From: Bacillus vallismortis
Lineage (GTDB): Bacteria; Bacillota; Bacilli; Bacillales; Bacillaceae
DNA: 64,000 nucleotides
Assembly: GCF_004116955.1 (NCBI RefSeq)
Contig: NZ_CP026362.1
Location: 2,738,501 to 2,802,500, forward strand
Direction of reading: 5' to 3'
The position numbers and the translations under genes were made by a program. Each line of letters starts with the position of its first letter. The stretch's first letter is position 1. Under the pieces are notes generated by a model. That model did not search any database. It worked only from the letters and a program-made list of their open reading frames with translations, and was not told where the DNA came from. Positions 26,618 through 35,700 of this stretch are shown here, piece by piece.

Positions 26618-28096
26618 GTGAGTATTGAAATTATTATATCGTTAGGAATTTACTTTACTGCCATGCTGTTAATCGGCTGGTACTCGTTTAAGAAAACAAC
26701 TGATATCAACGATTACATGCTTGGAGGAAGAGGTCTCGGACCGTTTGTCACTGCTTTGTCTGCCGGAGCGGCGGATATGAGCGGATGGATGCTGATGGGA
26801 ATTCCGGGGGCCATGTTTGCCACAGGCTTGTCGACATTATGGCTTGCACTCGGATTAACAATCGGCGCGTATTCGAATTATCTTCTTTTGGCTCCGCGCC
26901 TTAGAGCGTATACAGAAGCGGCGGATGACGCGATTACGATTCCCGATTTCTTTGATAAACGATTCCAGCATTCATCATCCGTGCTGAAAATTGTATCAGC
27001 TTTGATCATTATGATCTTTTTCACTTTGTATACGTCTTCTGGTATGGTATCAGGCGGAAGATTATTTGAATCTGCTTTTGGAGCCGATTATACACTTGGA
27101 CTCCTGCTGACTGCGGGCGTTGTCGTGTTATACACACTGTTTGGCGGTTTCCTTGCTGTCAGTCTGACTGACTTTGTACAGGGTGCGATCATGTTTGCAG
27201 CATTAGTGCTTGTGCCGATCGTTGCTTTTACCCAACTGGGCGGCGTCTCTCCCGCTTTACATGAGATTTCAGCCGTGGACCCGAAGCTATTGGATATTTT
27301 TAAAGGCGCGAGCGTCATTAGCATTATTTCTTATTTGGCTTGGGGCTTAGGCTACTATGGCCAGCCTCATATCATCATCCGTTTTATGGCGATTAAGCAT
27401 ATCAAAGATTTAAAACCCGCGCGCAGAATCGGGATGAGCTGGATGGTAATCTCTATCCTCGGTTCAACTGTAACGGGTTTGGTCGGTGTGGCTTACGCAC
27501 ATAAATTCGGAGTTGTTGTAAGCGATCCTGAAACGATTTTCATTATTTTTTCTAAAATATTGTTCCATCCCTTGATTACGGGATTTTTGCTGTCTGCTAT
27601 TTTAGCAGCGATTATGAGTTCGATCTCTTCTCAGCTTCTGGTCACAGCGAGTGCTATGACAGAGGATTTATACCGGACATTTTTCAGACGTGAAGCATCA
27701 GATAAAGAACTAGTCATGACTGGCCGGCTGTCAGTGCTCATTATCGCGGTCATCGCGATTCTGATGTCCTTGAATCCGAGCAGCACGATTTTAGATTTGG
27801 TTGGTTATGCGTGGGCCGGATTCGGTTCTGCTTTCGGGCCTGCGATTCTTCTGAGCCTGTATTGGAAACGGATGACTGAATGGGGCGCCCTATCAGCCAT
27901 GGTTGTCGGAGCTGCGACAGTATTAATTTGGATTACAACTGGTTTAGCTGACTCTACAGGCCTCTATGAAATGATTCCGGGCTTTTTCCTGAGTATGATC
28001 GCGGGTATTATCGGAAGCTTGATCACGAAACGACCTGCAAAAGCTTCTTACCGATTATTCGGCGTCATGGAAAAGCTGTTAAAACGCAAAAAGTAA
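26618..28096 (+). CDS. opuE: Osmoregulated proline:sodium symporter OpuE
   Basis: 492 residues of the sodium:solute symporter family, about 13 transmembrane helices. The start is GTG at 26618 (GAGAGGG upstream). Family landmarks are GWYSFKKTTDINDYMLGGRGLGPFVTALSAGAADMSGWMLMGIPG near 20-65 (sodium and proline site) and GYYGQPHIIIRFMAIK near 243. OpuE imports proline as an osmoprotectant in B. subtilis. Its promoter region and leader are described separately. A terminator follows. Confidence 0.96.
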   Translation: MSIEIIISLGIYFTAMLLIGWYSFKKTTDINDYMLGGRGLGPFVTALSAGAADMSGWMLMGIPGAMFATGLSTLWLALGLTIGAYSNYLLLAPRLRAYTEAADDAITIPDFFDKRFQHSSSVLKIVSALIIMIFFTLYTSSGMVSGGRLFESAFGADYTLGLLLTAGVVVLYTLFGGFLAVSLTDFVQGAIMFAALVLVPIVAFTQLGGVSPALHEISAVDPKLLDIFKGASVISIISYLAWGLGYYGQPHIIIRFMAIKHIKDLKPARRIGMSWMVISILGSTVTGLVGVAYAHKFGVVVSDPETIFIIFSKILFHPLITGFLLSAILAAIMSSISSQLLVTASAMTEDLYRTFFRREASDKELVMTGRLSVLIIAVIAILMSLNPSSTILDLVGYAWAGFGSAFGPAILLSLYWKRMTEWGALSAMVVGAATVLIWITTGLADSTGLYEMIPGFFLSMIAGIIGSLITKRPAKASYRLFGVMEKLLKRKK

Positions 28097-28101
28097 GCAA
28101 T

Positions 28102-28130
28102 AAGCCATCAAGCGCCGCTTGGTGGCTTTT
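28102..28130 (+). terminator. Terminator of opuE
   Basis: Stem AAGCCATCAAGC / GCTTGGTGGCTT with a 3-nt loop and T-tract. Confidence 0.85.
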
Positions 28131-28201
28131 GTGCTCTTGTTTTGCTATAAATACTGTGAGAAAATCATATTTATTTAAAAACACCTTAGAGAAGGGGGAA
28201 G

Positions 28202-28900
28202 TTGCTGTTGAGCTGGTATATTGATCCGGATATTTTATTAAAATTGGGCATTGCCACATTGATTGGCATGGTCATCGGGCTTGAGCGCGAATTAAAAAAT
28301 AAGCCGCTCGGATTAAAAACCTGTATCGTTATCGCCGTCAGCTCATGCATGCTGACGATCGTCAGTATTAATGCGGCATATCATTTCCCTAAATACTACC
28401 GCATCATGATGGACCCGCTGCGTCTGCCGGCACAAATCATCTCAGGCGTCGGATTTATCGGAGCCGGCGTCATCTTGCGGAAAAGCAACGACGTCATATC
28501 CGGCCTGACAACATCGGCTATGATCTGGGGAGCGGCGGGGCTTGGGCTCGCAACCGGAGCGGGGTTTTATAAAGAAGCCTTTGCCAGTCTTCTGTTCATC
28601 CTGATCAGCGTTGAATTTTTGCCATGGGCGGTTAGAAAAATCGGACCGGATCGCCTTCAGGAAAAAGACATCCGCATCAGAATGTCGCTTTCGGATAAAG
28701 ACAAAATGACAGAGATTTTAAAAGAAATGAAAAGAAAAGATATCAAAACACATTCCGTCCGGATCGACGACCTGGGCGAAAAGGAATTTCCGATTATGGA
28801 AGTGAAGGTCCGCGTCCATAAAAACAGGTACACGACCGACGTCTACTACGACATTAAAAACATTGAAGGCGTAGTCGGGGTAAAATGTGATACATTATAA
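28202..28900 (+). CDS. sapB: MgtC/SapB-family membrane protein
   Basis: 232 residues. Four to five N-terminal helices carry the family motif LIGMVIGLERELKNKPLGLKTCIVI (20-44) and ISGVGFIGAGVILRKSNDVISGLTTSAMIWGAAGLGLATGAG (about 82-122). A cytosolic ACT-like domain ends the protein. In B. subtilis sapB mutations were isolated as altering alkaline phosphatase production in sporulation mutants; MgtC relatives affect magnesium and phosphate homeostasis. The start is uncertain: TTG at 28202 is only 3 nt from GGGGG, TTG at 28208 is better spaced. The left boundary of the inserted antibiotic region lies just beyond. Confidence 0.92.
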   Translation: MLLSWYIDPDILLKLGIATLIGMVIGLERELKNKPLGLKTCIVIAVSSCMLTIVSINAAYHFPKYYRIMMDPLRLPAQIISGVGFIGAGVILRKSNDVISGLTTSAMIWGAAGLGLATGAGFYKEAFASLLFILISVEFLPWAVRKIGPDRLQEKDIRIRMSLSDKDKMTEILKEMKRKDIKTHSVRIDDLGEKEFPIMEVKVRVHKNRYTTDVYYDIKNIEGVVGVKCDTL

Positions 28901-28933
28901 AAGCCAATGGGACATGAATCCCATTGGCTTTTC
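28899..28933 (+). terminator. Terminator of sapB
   Basis: Stem AAAGCCAATGGGA / TCCCATTGGCTTT, T-tract on the plus strand. Confidence 0.85.
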
Positions 28934-29012
28934 GCTGTCATCGAAAAAAACATTGAAGTCTCTTTTAATTTCAAATAAAATACATATTAGTAAATAAATA
29001 TAATAAAAGGAG

Positions 29013-30392
29013 ATGTTCCTCATTACCAAAACCCGGTTTACAGTAACTGTCACCCTCATTTTGACTGCTTTCTTAAGTATTTTTGCCATAACAGAATTCA
29101 TATCCCCTCTTCATTCTCAATCATCCAAGAGCAGCGGCAAGAACCCTAAAAATATAATTTTAATCATCGGAGACGGAATGGGTATGCCGATGATTAACAG
29201 CTATAGGACATTAAAAAGCGAAAAGCTGAATACTCCCGCCCAAACAGCATGGGACCCTTATTTAACAGGCATGCAGATGACACATCCTAACGATCCCAGA
29301 GACAATATTACTGACTCTTCGGCTGCCGCAACCGCCATGGCAACCGGAACGAAAACATATAATGATGCAATTGCTGTTGACAACAAACATCAGCAGCTCA
29401 AAAGCGTAACAGAAGCTGCCAAAGAGAAAAAGATGTCTGTCGGCTTCGTCGTGACTTCGGACTTAACCGACGCCACTCCCGCAGCTTTCGGCGTACATAA
29501 CGTCTCACGGAAAAACTACACTGATATTGCCGACCAATTCTATGATGAACGGATTAATGGTTCTCATAAGGTTGATGTTTTACTCGGAGGCGGAGCGAAA
29601 TATTTCATTCGCAATGACCGAAATCTTGCTGAAGAATTTCAAAAAGACGGCTATCATTATGTGACCACAAAGCAAGACCTGAAAAAAAATCAGCACGATA
29701 AGTTGCTCGGACTGTTTGGAGAAGTTGAATTAGATAAAGCGATTGACAGAGAGAATAGTACACCTTCTCTAAAAGACATGACAGAAGCTGCACTCACCCA
29801 GTTACAGAAGAACGAAAACGGTTTTTTTATGCTTCTGGAAGGAAGCAATATTGACAATGCAGCCCATGAAAATGACGTGGTGGGCGCTTTAAGTGAAATG
29901 GAAGATTTCGAGAAAGGTGTTCAAGCTGCTCTGGATTTTGCGAAAAAAGATAAAGAAACGCTGGTTATTATTACAGCTGACCACTCTACAGGCGGATTCT
30001 CTTACGGCGCAGAGGGAATGACGCGTGAGACCGGCTATAAATGGGATCCTTCCCCAATCATCGCCGCTAAAAAAACGCCGGGCTATATGGCAGAGAAGAT
30101 CGCTGAAGGCCAAGATGCCGAAAAGGTGCTCAGCACTTATATTAATATGAAGCTAACGGAAAATGAGATCAATCAGGTGAAAAACGCAGTCTCACAATCA
30201 AATACTGCTGCAGTCCAAAAAAGCATTCAATTGATTTTTGATAAACGGTCTTTTTCAGGCTGGACGACGTTAGCCCACACTGGCAAAGACGTACCGGTAT
30301 ATGCTTACGGTCCGGGAAAGGAAAAATGGAAGGGGCTCATCGACAATACGCAGCAGGCAAAAAACATTTTTGCAATTTTAGAACAAAAATAA
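29013..30392 (+). CDS. amiO: Secreted alkaline phosphatase, probable antibiotic-reactivating AmiO
   Basis: 459 residues with an N-terminal signal peptide (KTRFTVTVTLILTAFLSIFAI). The alkaline phosphatase active site is complete: metal ligand in LIIGDGMGMP near 52, nucleophile Ser in NITDSSAAATAMATG near 100, ITADHSTGGFSYGAEG near 318, and HTGKDVPVYAYGPG near 425. It lies convergent to the kinase gene and next to the antibiotic synthases, not in a Pho operon. From memory, ami clusters carry a kinase (AmiN) and a phosphatase (AmiO); phosphorylated drug would be reactivated outside the cell. The ATG directly abuts AAAGGAG, unusually close, so a non-ATG start a few codons on is possible. Confidence 0.8.
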   Translation: MFLITKTRFTVTVTLILTAFLSIFAITEFISPLHSQSSKSSGKNPKNIILIIGDGMGMPMINSYRTLKSEKLNTPAQTAWDPYLTGMQMTHPNDPRDNITDSSAAATAMATGTKTYNDAIAVDNKHQQLKSVTEAAKEKKMSVGFVVTSDLTDATPAAFGVHNVSRKNYTDIADQFYDERINGSHKVDVLLGGGAKYFIRNDRNLAEEFQKDGYHYVTTKQDLKKNQHDKLLGLFGEVELDKAIDRENSTPSLKDMTEAALTQLQKNENGFFMLLEGSNIDNAAHENDVVGALSEMEDFEKGVQAALDFAKKDKETLVIITADHSTGGFSYGAEGMTRETGYKWDPSPIIAAKKTPGYMAEKIAEGQDAEKVLSTYINMKLTENEINQVKNAVSQSNTAAVQKSIQLIFDKRSFSGWTTLAHTGKDVPVYAYGPGKEKWKGLIDNTQQAKNIFAILEQK

Positions 30393-30501
30393 AAAACTCC
30401 GGCTCACGGGACTGACCCCATAAGATGAGACAAATAAAAACACCTTCAAGTTTGAAAACGGATGATTGTTATCCGAAATTAGACTTGGAGGTGTTTTTTC
30501 T

Positions 30502-30834
30502 ATGGGGACAAGAGTGAGTTATCCGCTTGAAGTGAAACAGAAGGCTGTAGAAATGAGATTGGCAGGCGTACCTATGAAAGAGATCATGCAGGAGTTGAAT
30601 ATCAAAAATAATACGCAGATTAAGACATGGGTCAGATGGTATAAGGCTGGTGATACACATCGATTTGAACAGCCTGTTGGTAAGCAATACACTTATGGAA
30701 AAGGTCCGGAGTATTCTTCCGAATTAGAGAAACTGCAGGCAGAGAATCGTTACCTGAGACAACAGAATGAAGTTTTAAAAAAGTACAACGAATTGGAAAG
30801 GAAGTTGATAGCAAAACGTCAGTCGAACTTGTAG
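30502..30834 (+). CDS. IS3-family OrfA (helix-turn-helix)
   Basis: 110 residues from the ATG at 30502, with GGAGG ten bases upstream. A helix-turn-helix (VKQKAVEMRLAGVPMKEIMQ, NNTQIKTWVRWYKAG) is followed by a C-terminal leucine zipper (LEKLQAENRYLRQQNEVLKKY). A slippery run TTTTAAAAAAG at ~30775-30785 lies in its 3' part. A -1 shift there joins it to OrfB, which is open in that frame (VQRIGKEVDSKTSVELVEIL), making OrfAB transposase. Confidence 0.9.
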   Translation: MGTRVSYPLEVKQKAVEMRLAGVPMKEIMQELNIKNNTQIKTWVRWYKAGDTHRFEQPVGKQYTYGKGPEYSSELEKLQAENRYLRQQNEVLKKYNELERKLIAKRQSNL

Positions 30835-30839
30835 AAATA

Positions 30840-31652
30840 TTGCACAGCACAATGACCGTGCAGGATATCTGTATTCATTTAGGTATCTCTCGGGCGTCTT
30901 ATTATCGTTGGAAGAAGAATCTGATGAAGGATCATCCCAAACGCCATTTGGAAAAACAAATCGGCACGTTGTGCCGAGAGCACAAGTATCGATATGGATA
31001 TCGAAAAATCACAGCCATATTAAAAAAGGGAATGTGTATTAACCATAAAACGGTTCAGCGTATTATGCAGAAAAATCAGTGGCAGTGCCGGGTTAAGGTG
31101 AAAAAGCGCAAGAAGAATGGGCAGCCATATGCCGTGGTCGATAATATATTAGATCGGAACTTTCAGTCTGATCATCCTCTTGAAAAACTAGTAACGGACA
31201 TCACGTATTTGCCTTATGGACAGAAGCAATTGTACCTTTCCAGTATATTGGATGTATACAATGGAGAAGTGATTGCTTTTACGATTGGAGATAAGCAGGA
31301 CACAGACTTTGTCTTACACACACTTGATCAACTGCCAACACTGCCTGAGAACTGCGTGTTACATAGTGACCAAGGATCTGTGTATACATCTTACGAGTAT
31401 CAGAAAGCTGTTAAAACAAAAGGCATTACCATGAGCATGTCCCGCAAAGGGACGCCCGCTGATAATGCCTCCATCGAATCGTTTCATTCCTCACTAAAGT
31501 CTGAAACGTTCTATCTTAACAGCATTGATCGAACCACGACCGCCATCGTAGAACGCACTGTCATAGAATACATTCATTATTATAACAATATTCGTATTCA
31601 AACGAAACTAAACAACCAATCACCGATAAACTATCGGCAATTGGCTGTTTAA
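30840..31652 (+). CDS. IS3-family OrfB (DDE transposase catalytic part)
   Basis: 270 residues from the first ATG, but probably made mainly as an OrfAB fusion through the -1 frameshift upstream. HTH_21 region (HKYRYGYRKITAILKK) is followed by the retroviral-integrase core: TDITYLPYGQKQLYLSSI (first Asp, near 115), VLHSDQGSVYTS (second Asp, near 180) and RKGTPADNASIESFHSSLK (Glu, near 215). All three catalytic residues are present, so the element is probably active. Confidence 0.93.
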   Translation: MHSTMTVQDICIHLGISRASYYRWKKNLMKDHPKRHLEKQIGTLCREHKYRYGYRKITAILKKGMCINHKTVQRIMQKNQWQCRVKVKKRKKNGQPYAVVDNILDRNFQSDHPLEKLVTDITYLPYGQKQLYLSSILDVYNGEVIAFTIGDKQDTDFVLHTLDQLPTLPENCVLHSDQGSVYTSYEYQKAVKTKGITMSMSRKGTPADNASIESFHSSLKSETFYLNSIDRTTTAIVERTVIEYIHYYNNIRIQTKLNNQSPINYRQLAV

Positions 31653-31750
31653 AAGGTGTTTTGATCCCTGTCTTAAAAACGGGGGTCAGTCCCCACAGCC
31701 GGAGTTTTTTAATAAGGAGCAACGTCTCAAAAGGGATCAACGCAAATTCC

Positions 31751-32752
31751 TTAAGCTAACTTCGAAAAGTCAAATTCGGTTATCGGCGTTTGATTTTCGA
31801 TATCGTTTTTGAATCCCTTCAGCATTTCTTTTTCTTCTTCTCCTATTGAATCAAGGTCAAACATTTGGTGGAGCAATCCATAAATCAGCATATGACGCAG
31901 GCGGAGGAAATCCGGAATTTTCTTGAGCCATTCGGCGGCAATTTCATTTTCTTCCCTGTACCCTTTCATAAAGTGCGTCATAAATTCTTCTGTAAAGGCT
32001 GCTTTATTTTCATATGGGACGACTGGATACCATAATACATTGTAGAGGAGAATGCTGATATCATTCACAAACCAGTTGTACCCGATATCATCAAAATCAA
32101 ATGTAGTGATCTTCCCATGGTCCCAGTTAAAATTACCATGATGAAGATCTGCGTGAACAAGCCCATAGCTGTCACGGTTTTTTGGCAGTTGCCGCAACTC
32201 ATTCATTAAATCGTCTGCCTGCTGAAAAACCTTTGTCTGATCTTCAGGGACATATTTTCTGAGCTTCAACTGCTCTTCTTCATCCCACTCTTGCCTTTTA
32301 AATCTTGGATTGCTCAGTTTATAGCTTTTTGTCAGGCTATGCATCTTCCCTGTATATCTGCCAAGCTCGAAAAATAGGGTTTCGTTCCACTCAGATTCGT
32401 CTACTTTATGACCTGGCGCCTTTTCATACACTCTCAATAAAAATGCTCCGCCGTTTCCGTCCGGCACTTCCTCAACATCCTTACCGTTTAATGACGGGAT
32501 CGGTTTGGCGACTGAAAGCCCGCCTTCAGCAAGATGATGGAGCCATTCCATCTCCCCCATAATATAATCCGGCGACCGTCGAATCGTGTGTGTAATCTTT
32601 AAAATATAAGATTCATTGTCTTTAGCAAACTCATACACATAGTTTTCCGCATCCGCCAAAAACTGCACTTGATCTCTAGTAAATCCATATATAATAGAAG
32701 CTTCTGCCAAAACCTTTTCTTCATCAAATATTGCTTTAATATCTTTATGCAT
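31751..32752 (-). CDS. amiN: APH-like small-molecule kinase, amicoumacin-resistance type (AmiN/YerI)
   Basis: 333 residues of the aminoglycoside-phosphotransferase/choline kinase fold. N-lobe Lys in ESYILKITHTI near 51; catalytic loop GLVHADLHHGNFNWD near 200 (Brenner-type HxDxxxxN); metal Asp in TTFDFDDIGYNW near 218. Its start overlaps the end of the last PKS gene by 8 bp, so it is translationally coupled to the synthase operon. The AmiN kinase of ami clusters and its B. subtilis relative YerI inactivate amicoumacin by phosphorylation (published, from memory). In strain 168 yerI occupies this place beside sapB. It is the immediate self-resistance gene. Confidence 0.88.
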   Translation of the reverse strand: MHKDIKAIFDEEKVLAEASIIYGFTRDQVQFLADAENYVYEFAKDNESYILKITHTIRRSPDYIMGEMEWLHHLAEGGLSVAKPIPSLNGKDVEEVPDGNGGAFLLRVYEKAPGHKVDESEWNETLFFELGRYTGKMHSLTKSYKLSNPRFKRQEWDEEEQLKLRKYVPEDQTKVFQQADDLMNELRQLPKNRDSYGLVHADLHHGNFNWDHGKITTFDFDDIGYNWFVNDISILLYNVLWYPVVPYENKAAFTEEFMTHFMKGYREENEIAAEWLKKIPDFLRLRHMLIYGLLHQMFDLDSIGEEEKEMLKGFKNDIENQTPITEFDFSKLA

Positions 32753-35700
32753 GCTGATTCTCCCTCTTCATATATTTAGATAATTCTCTTATCGTGTGTT
32801 TTTTCACAAAATTCAAATCATCAACATACCAGCCTTTCTTTTCCATCTCTACTTCCATTTTGACAGCGAGCAGCGAATTTCCTCCCAAATCAAAGAAATC
32901 GTTGTCAATTCCTACATAATCCAAGTGGAGAATTTCCCTCCAAATATCTGAGAGAATTTTTTGCTGTTCTGTCTCCGGCACGTCTTCTTCTGCTCCGGCT
33001 TCTAAATGTTCCTTTATTAATATAGACCGCAAATGCTCTGGTCGGTTTTTATCTAAGGCGATTAAATATGGAGAATGCAAGGTTTTCTCAGCATGCAGCA
33101 CTTCCCACTGAGTGTTTGTGTTTTCAATCAAAGCTTCCGGCAATACTTCATTGGCAGCCGCTCTCTCCGTTTTGTCCGATGCAGGTTGCACAGATGATAC
33201 CCATTCAATATGCCCGCTTCGATCCTCAACATCATGCACAGAGATTTGACAAACTGTTTTTAACGGACCCGCTGCTTCCTCAAAACGATGTGCAGCAAAA
33301 AACTCAGAAAAGGCGCGGTTTCTGCCTGAATCCTTAAACTCCAAGGACAACGTCGCAAGCTGTTTATCCCGTGCATATGAAGCAAGGCCTGACAGCACTT
33401 TATGTTCAATTCCTTTGCCTAGTGCGCGGCAGCTGAGCAGAAAAGTATCTAGCTTTAATGAATCTTCTGTTCGAATCCCCATGATTGCACCAACGATGCC
33501 TTCATCACTGAATCTGTCCGCTGCTTCAACGATCCAGCCGATATGGCCGTCCGTATTGAGCCGCTGGGCAAGCTGCTCTTCACGATAGACTGATGGATTC
33601 ATATTGAACTGATTGATTCTCGCACTCATTTGAGCAACTCGCGGCAAATGCTCTTCTGTCATCTCAGTCAAGGCGATACGCAGGTGTAAGCCGGAAAGAA
33701 ATTCTTCAAGCGAACGGGACGTATTCAGCTCTATTTTTCTTTCTTGTGCTGCCAAATATCGTTCCGTGCGCTTTTGATCAGCTTCTGTCACTCTGAATCT
33801 ATCAAATGCCCAGACATGTTCTAAGAACATCGGAATAGAATCTGGATCAGACGGCAGAAGCAAGGTCAGAACCTCTGGCAGGCGTTCGTTCATTTCCAGG
33901 CATTGAGCCGGATCATCATCTAAGAATATGAACCGATCCACTGAAATGTTCAGCTCATCAGCCATTTCTTTCATGTTTCTGGCTTTCTCATCCCAATTAA
34001 TGCGTGACAGGACAAAGTCCTCTTTCTTCAAAATCATATCTGGATGACGTTCAAACACATTCCAGACGTCTTCTTCATTATTTCTGCTTGAAAGCACAAG
34101 AAGCAGACCCTCTTCTTGTTTTCTCTTTAAAAATTGCTGCAGCGCTCGGTGGGCAGGAGTAATCATGACCCCTTCCGCTCCAGCTTCAGACACGGTGCCG
34201 CTCCATAAAGTGCCGTCACAATCGATGGCGGCCGCTTTAAATGGCGGTTTGAGCCATGCCGTAAACTCACGTGCCACGCGTGTTCCCATTGCCGCATAAA
34301 ATTCTTCAGTGAACGGTATTCTTGCCGCTCTTTCACTTTGCGGGTCAAATATGGCATCAAGCTGGTATGTTTGGCGCAGCTGGCGGAGATCAATCAAATG
34401 TACATCCGTTTCTCCAGCAAGCTGCGCGATCCAATTCTGCTGGGATTGCACAAGGATGTCCCGGAGCTCCTGCTCTTTCACATTTTCCAGCGGAAGCAAT
34501 CCTATGAAGTAAGGCACTTCCTTTTTCTTTTGTTTCATGATGGAGAGCAGTTCATCTGAATTATATTGAACGTGAGCCATTCTTTCTTCCAAAGAAAGAC
34601 CAGAATCCCCTGCCATATCCTCAAGGCGAATCAACAGCAGATTGGCACCATTTTTTTGCCGTGACAGCAAGCTTTCTTCATTAAGCAATTCTTGAAACAC
34701 CTGACCGTAAGGAGACAGCTTTATATCTAGATTGATATCAAACTGTTCGCCCCACCATTTTAGGTAAGGCACAATCGGATCAGCCGTAAAATTGGAACAA
34801 ATGGTTAATGGGCACGAGATGACTCGGTTTGACTCTCTCTCCCTTTTCCGTTCGGCCTCTTCCTGCTCTTTTTGGCTCAGCACCGGAATGTCCTTTATGC
34901 GTTTTTCAGGCTCTTCTGCAGCTTTTTCAGCAAGAGAGATAAAATGAGAAACAAATGCCTGCATGGATTCATGAGTGAAAAGCGACCGGTTGTATTGAAG
35001 CACACATTTAAGCTCTCCCGTCACTTCCTTCACGACGTCCATTTTCATATCAAGCTTTGAAATGCCCTTTGCGAATTCGTATGTTTCAAATGTTAATCCG
35101 CCAGCCTCTATTTTTATATTCGGGTCATACTCATTATGATAGATCAGCATGGTATCAAAGAAAGGGTTGCGGTTCGGCTTGATCACCGGCTGCAGGGCTT
35201 CTGCCATTTGATCGTACGGATAATCCTGGTGGTCATAAGCTTCAAGCAACGTTTGTTTTGTGTGATGAAGGTTGCCGGCAAACGATTCTTCAGGATTCAA
35301 ATGAATTTTGATCGGCAAAAAGTTTGTAAACATGCCGATCGTATTCTCAATATCCGCATGACGCCTGCCTGCCACCAATGACCCAATCATCAGCTCCTGC
35401 TGTTTTGTATAGCTGGACAAAAGCATGGCATAGAGCTGAAACAGCATGACATTGTTGGTCAGCTGCTGCGCCTCTCCGATTTTCTCAAGCTTTTCTAAAA
35501 CGCGCGGCGGGATTGTAAACTTAATTGCCCTGCCTAGAAAGCTTTGTTCTTTTCGTTCATAATCAAGAGGCATATTCAGCACAGGCACTTCACCCTCAAG
35601 CTGCTTCAGCCAATACTCTTTTTGGCGTTGAAACATGTCACTATTAAAAAATGTCTGCTGCCACTCCGCATAATCTTTATACTGAATGATGTTTTCCGGG

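Larger units (their letters stand above)
30408..31693 (+). mobile_element. IS3-family insertion sequence, complete
   Basis: 1286 bp, terminal inverted repeats GGGACTGACCCC / GGGGTCAGTCCC, two overlapping orfs read with a probable -1 frameshift, and a 3-bp target duplication CAC on both sides (30405-30407 and 31694-31696). A 3-bp duplication and the OrfA/OrfB arrangement are typical of IS3-family elements. Both orfs are intact, so the insertion looks recent. Confidence 0.92.
30391..31710. terminator. Bidirectional amiO/amiN terminator split by an IS
   Basis: AAAAAACTCCGGCT (30391-30404) and AGCCGGAGTTTTTT (31697-31710) are a perfect 14-bp inverted repeat. The IS3 element with its CAC duplication occupies the loop, so the hairpin is now separated by 1.3 kb. 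Confidence 0.9.
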
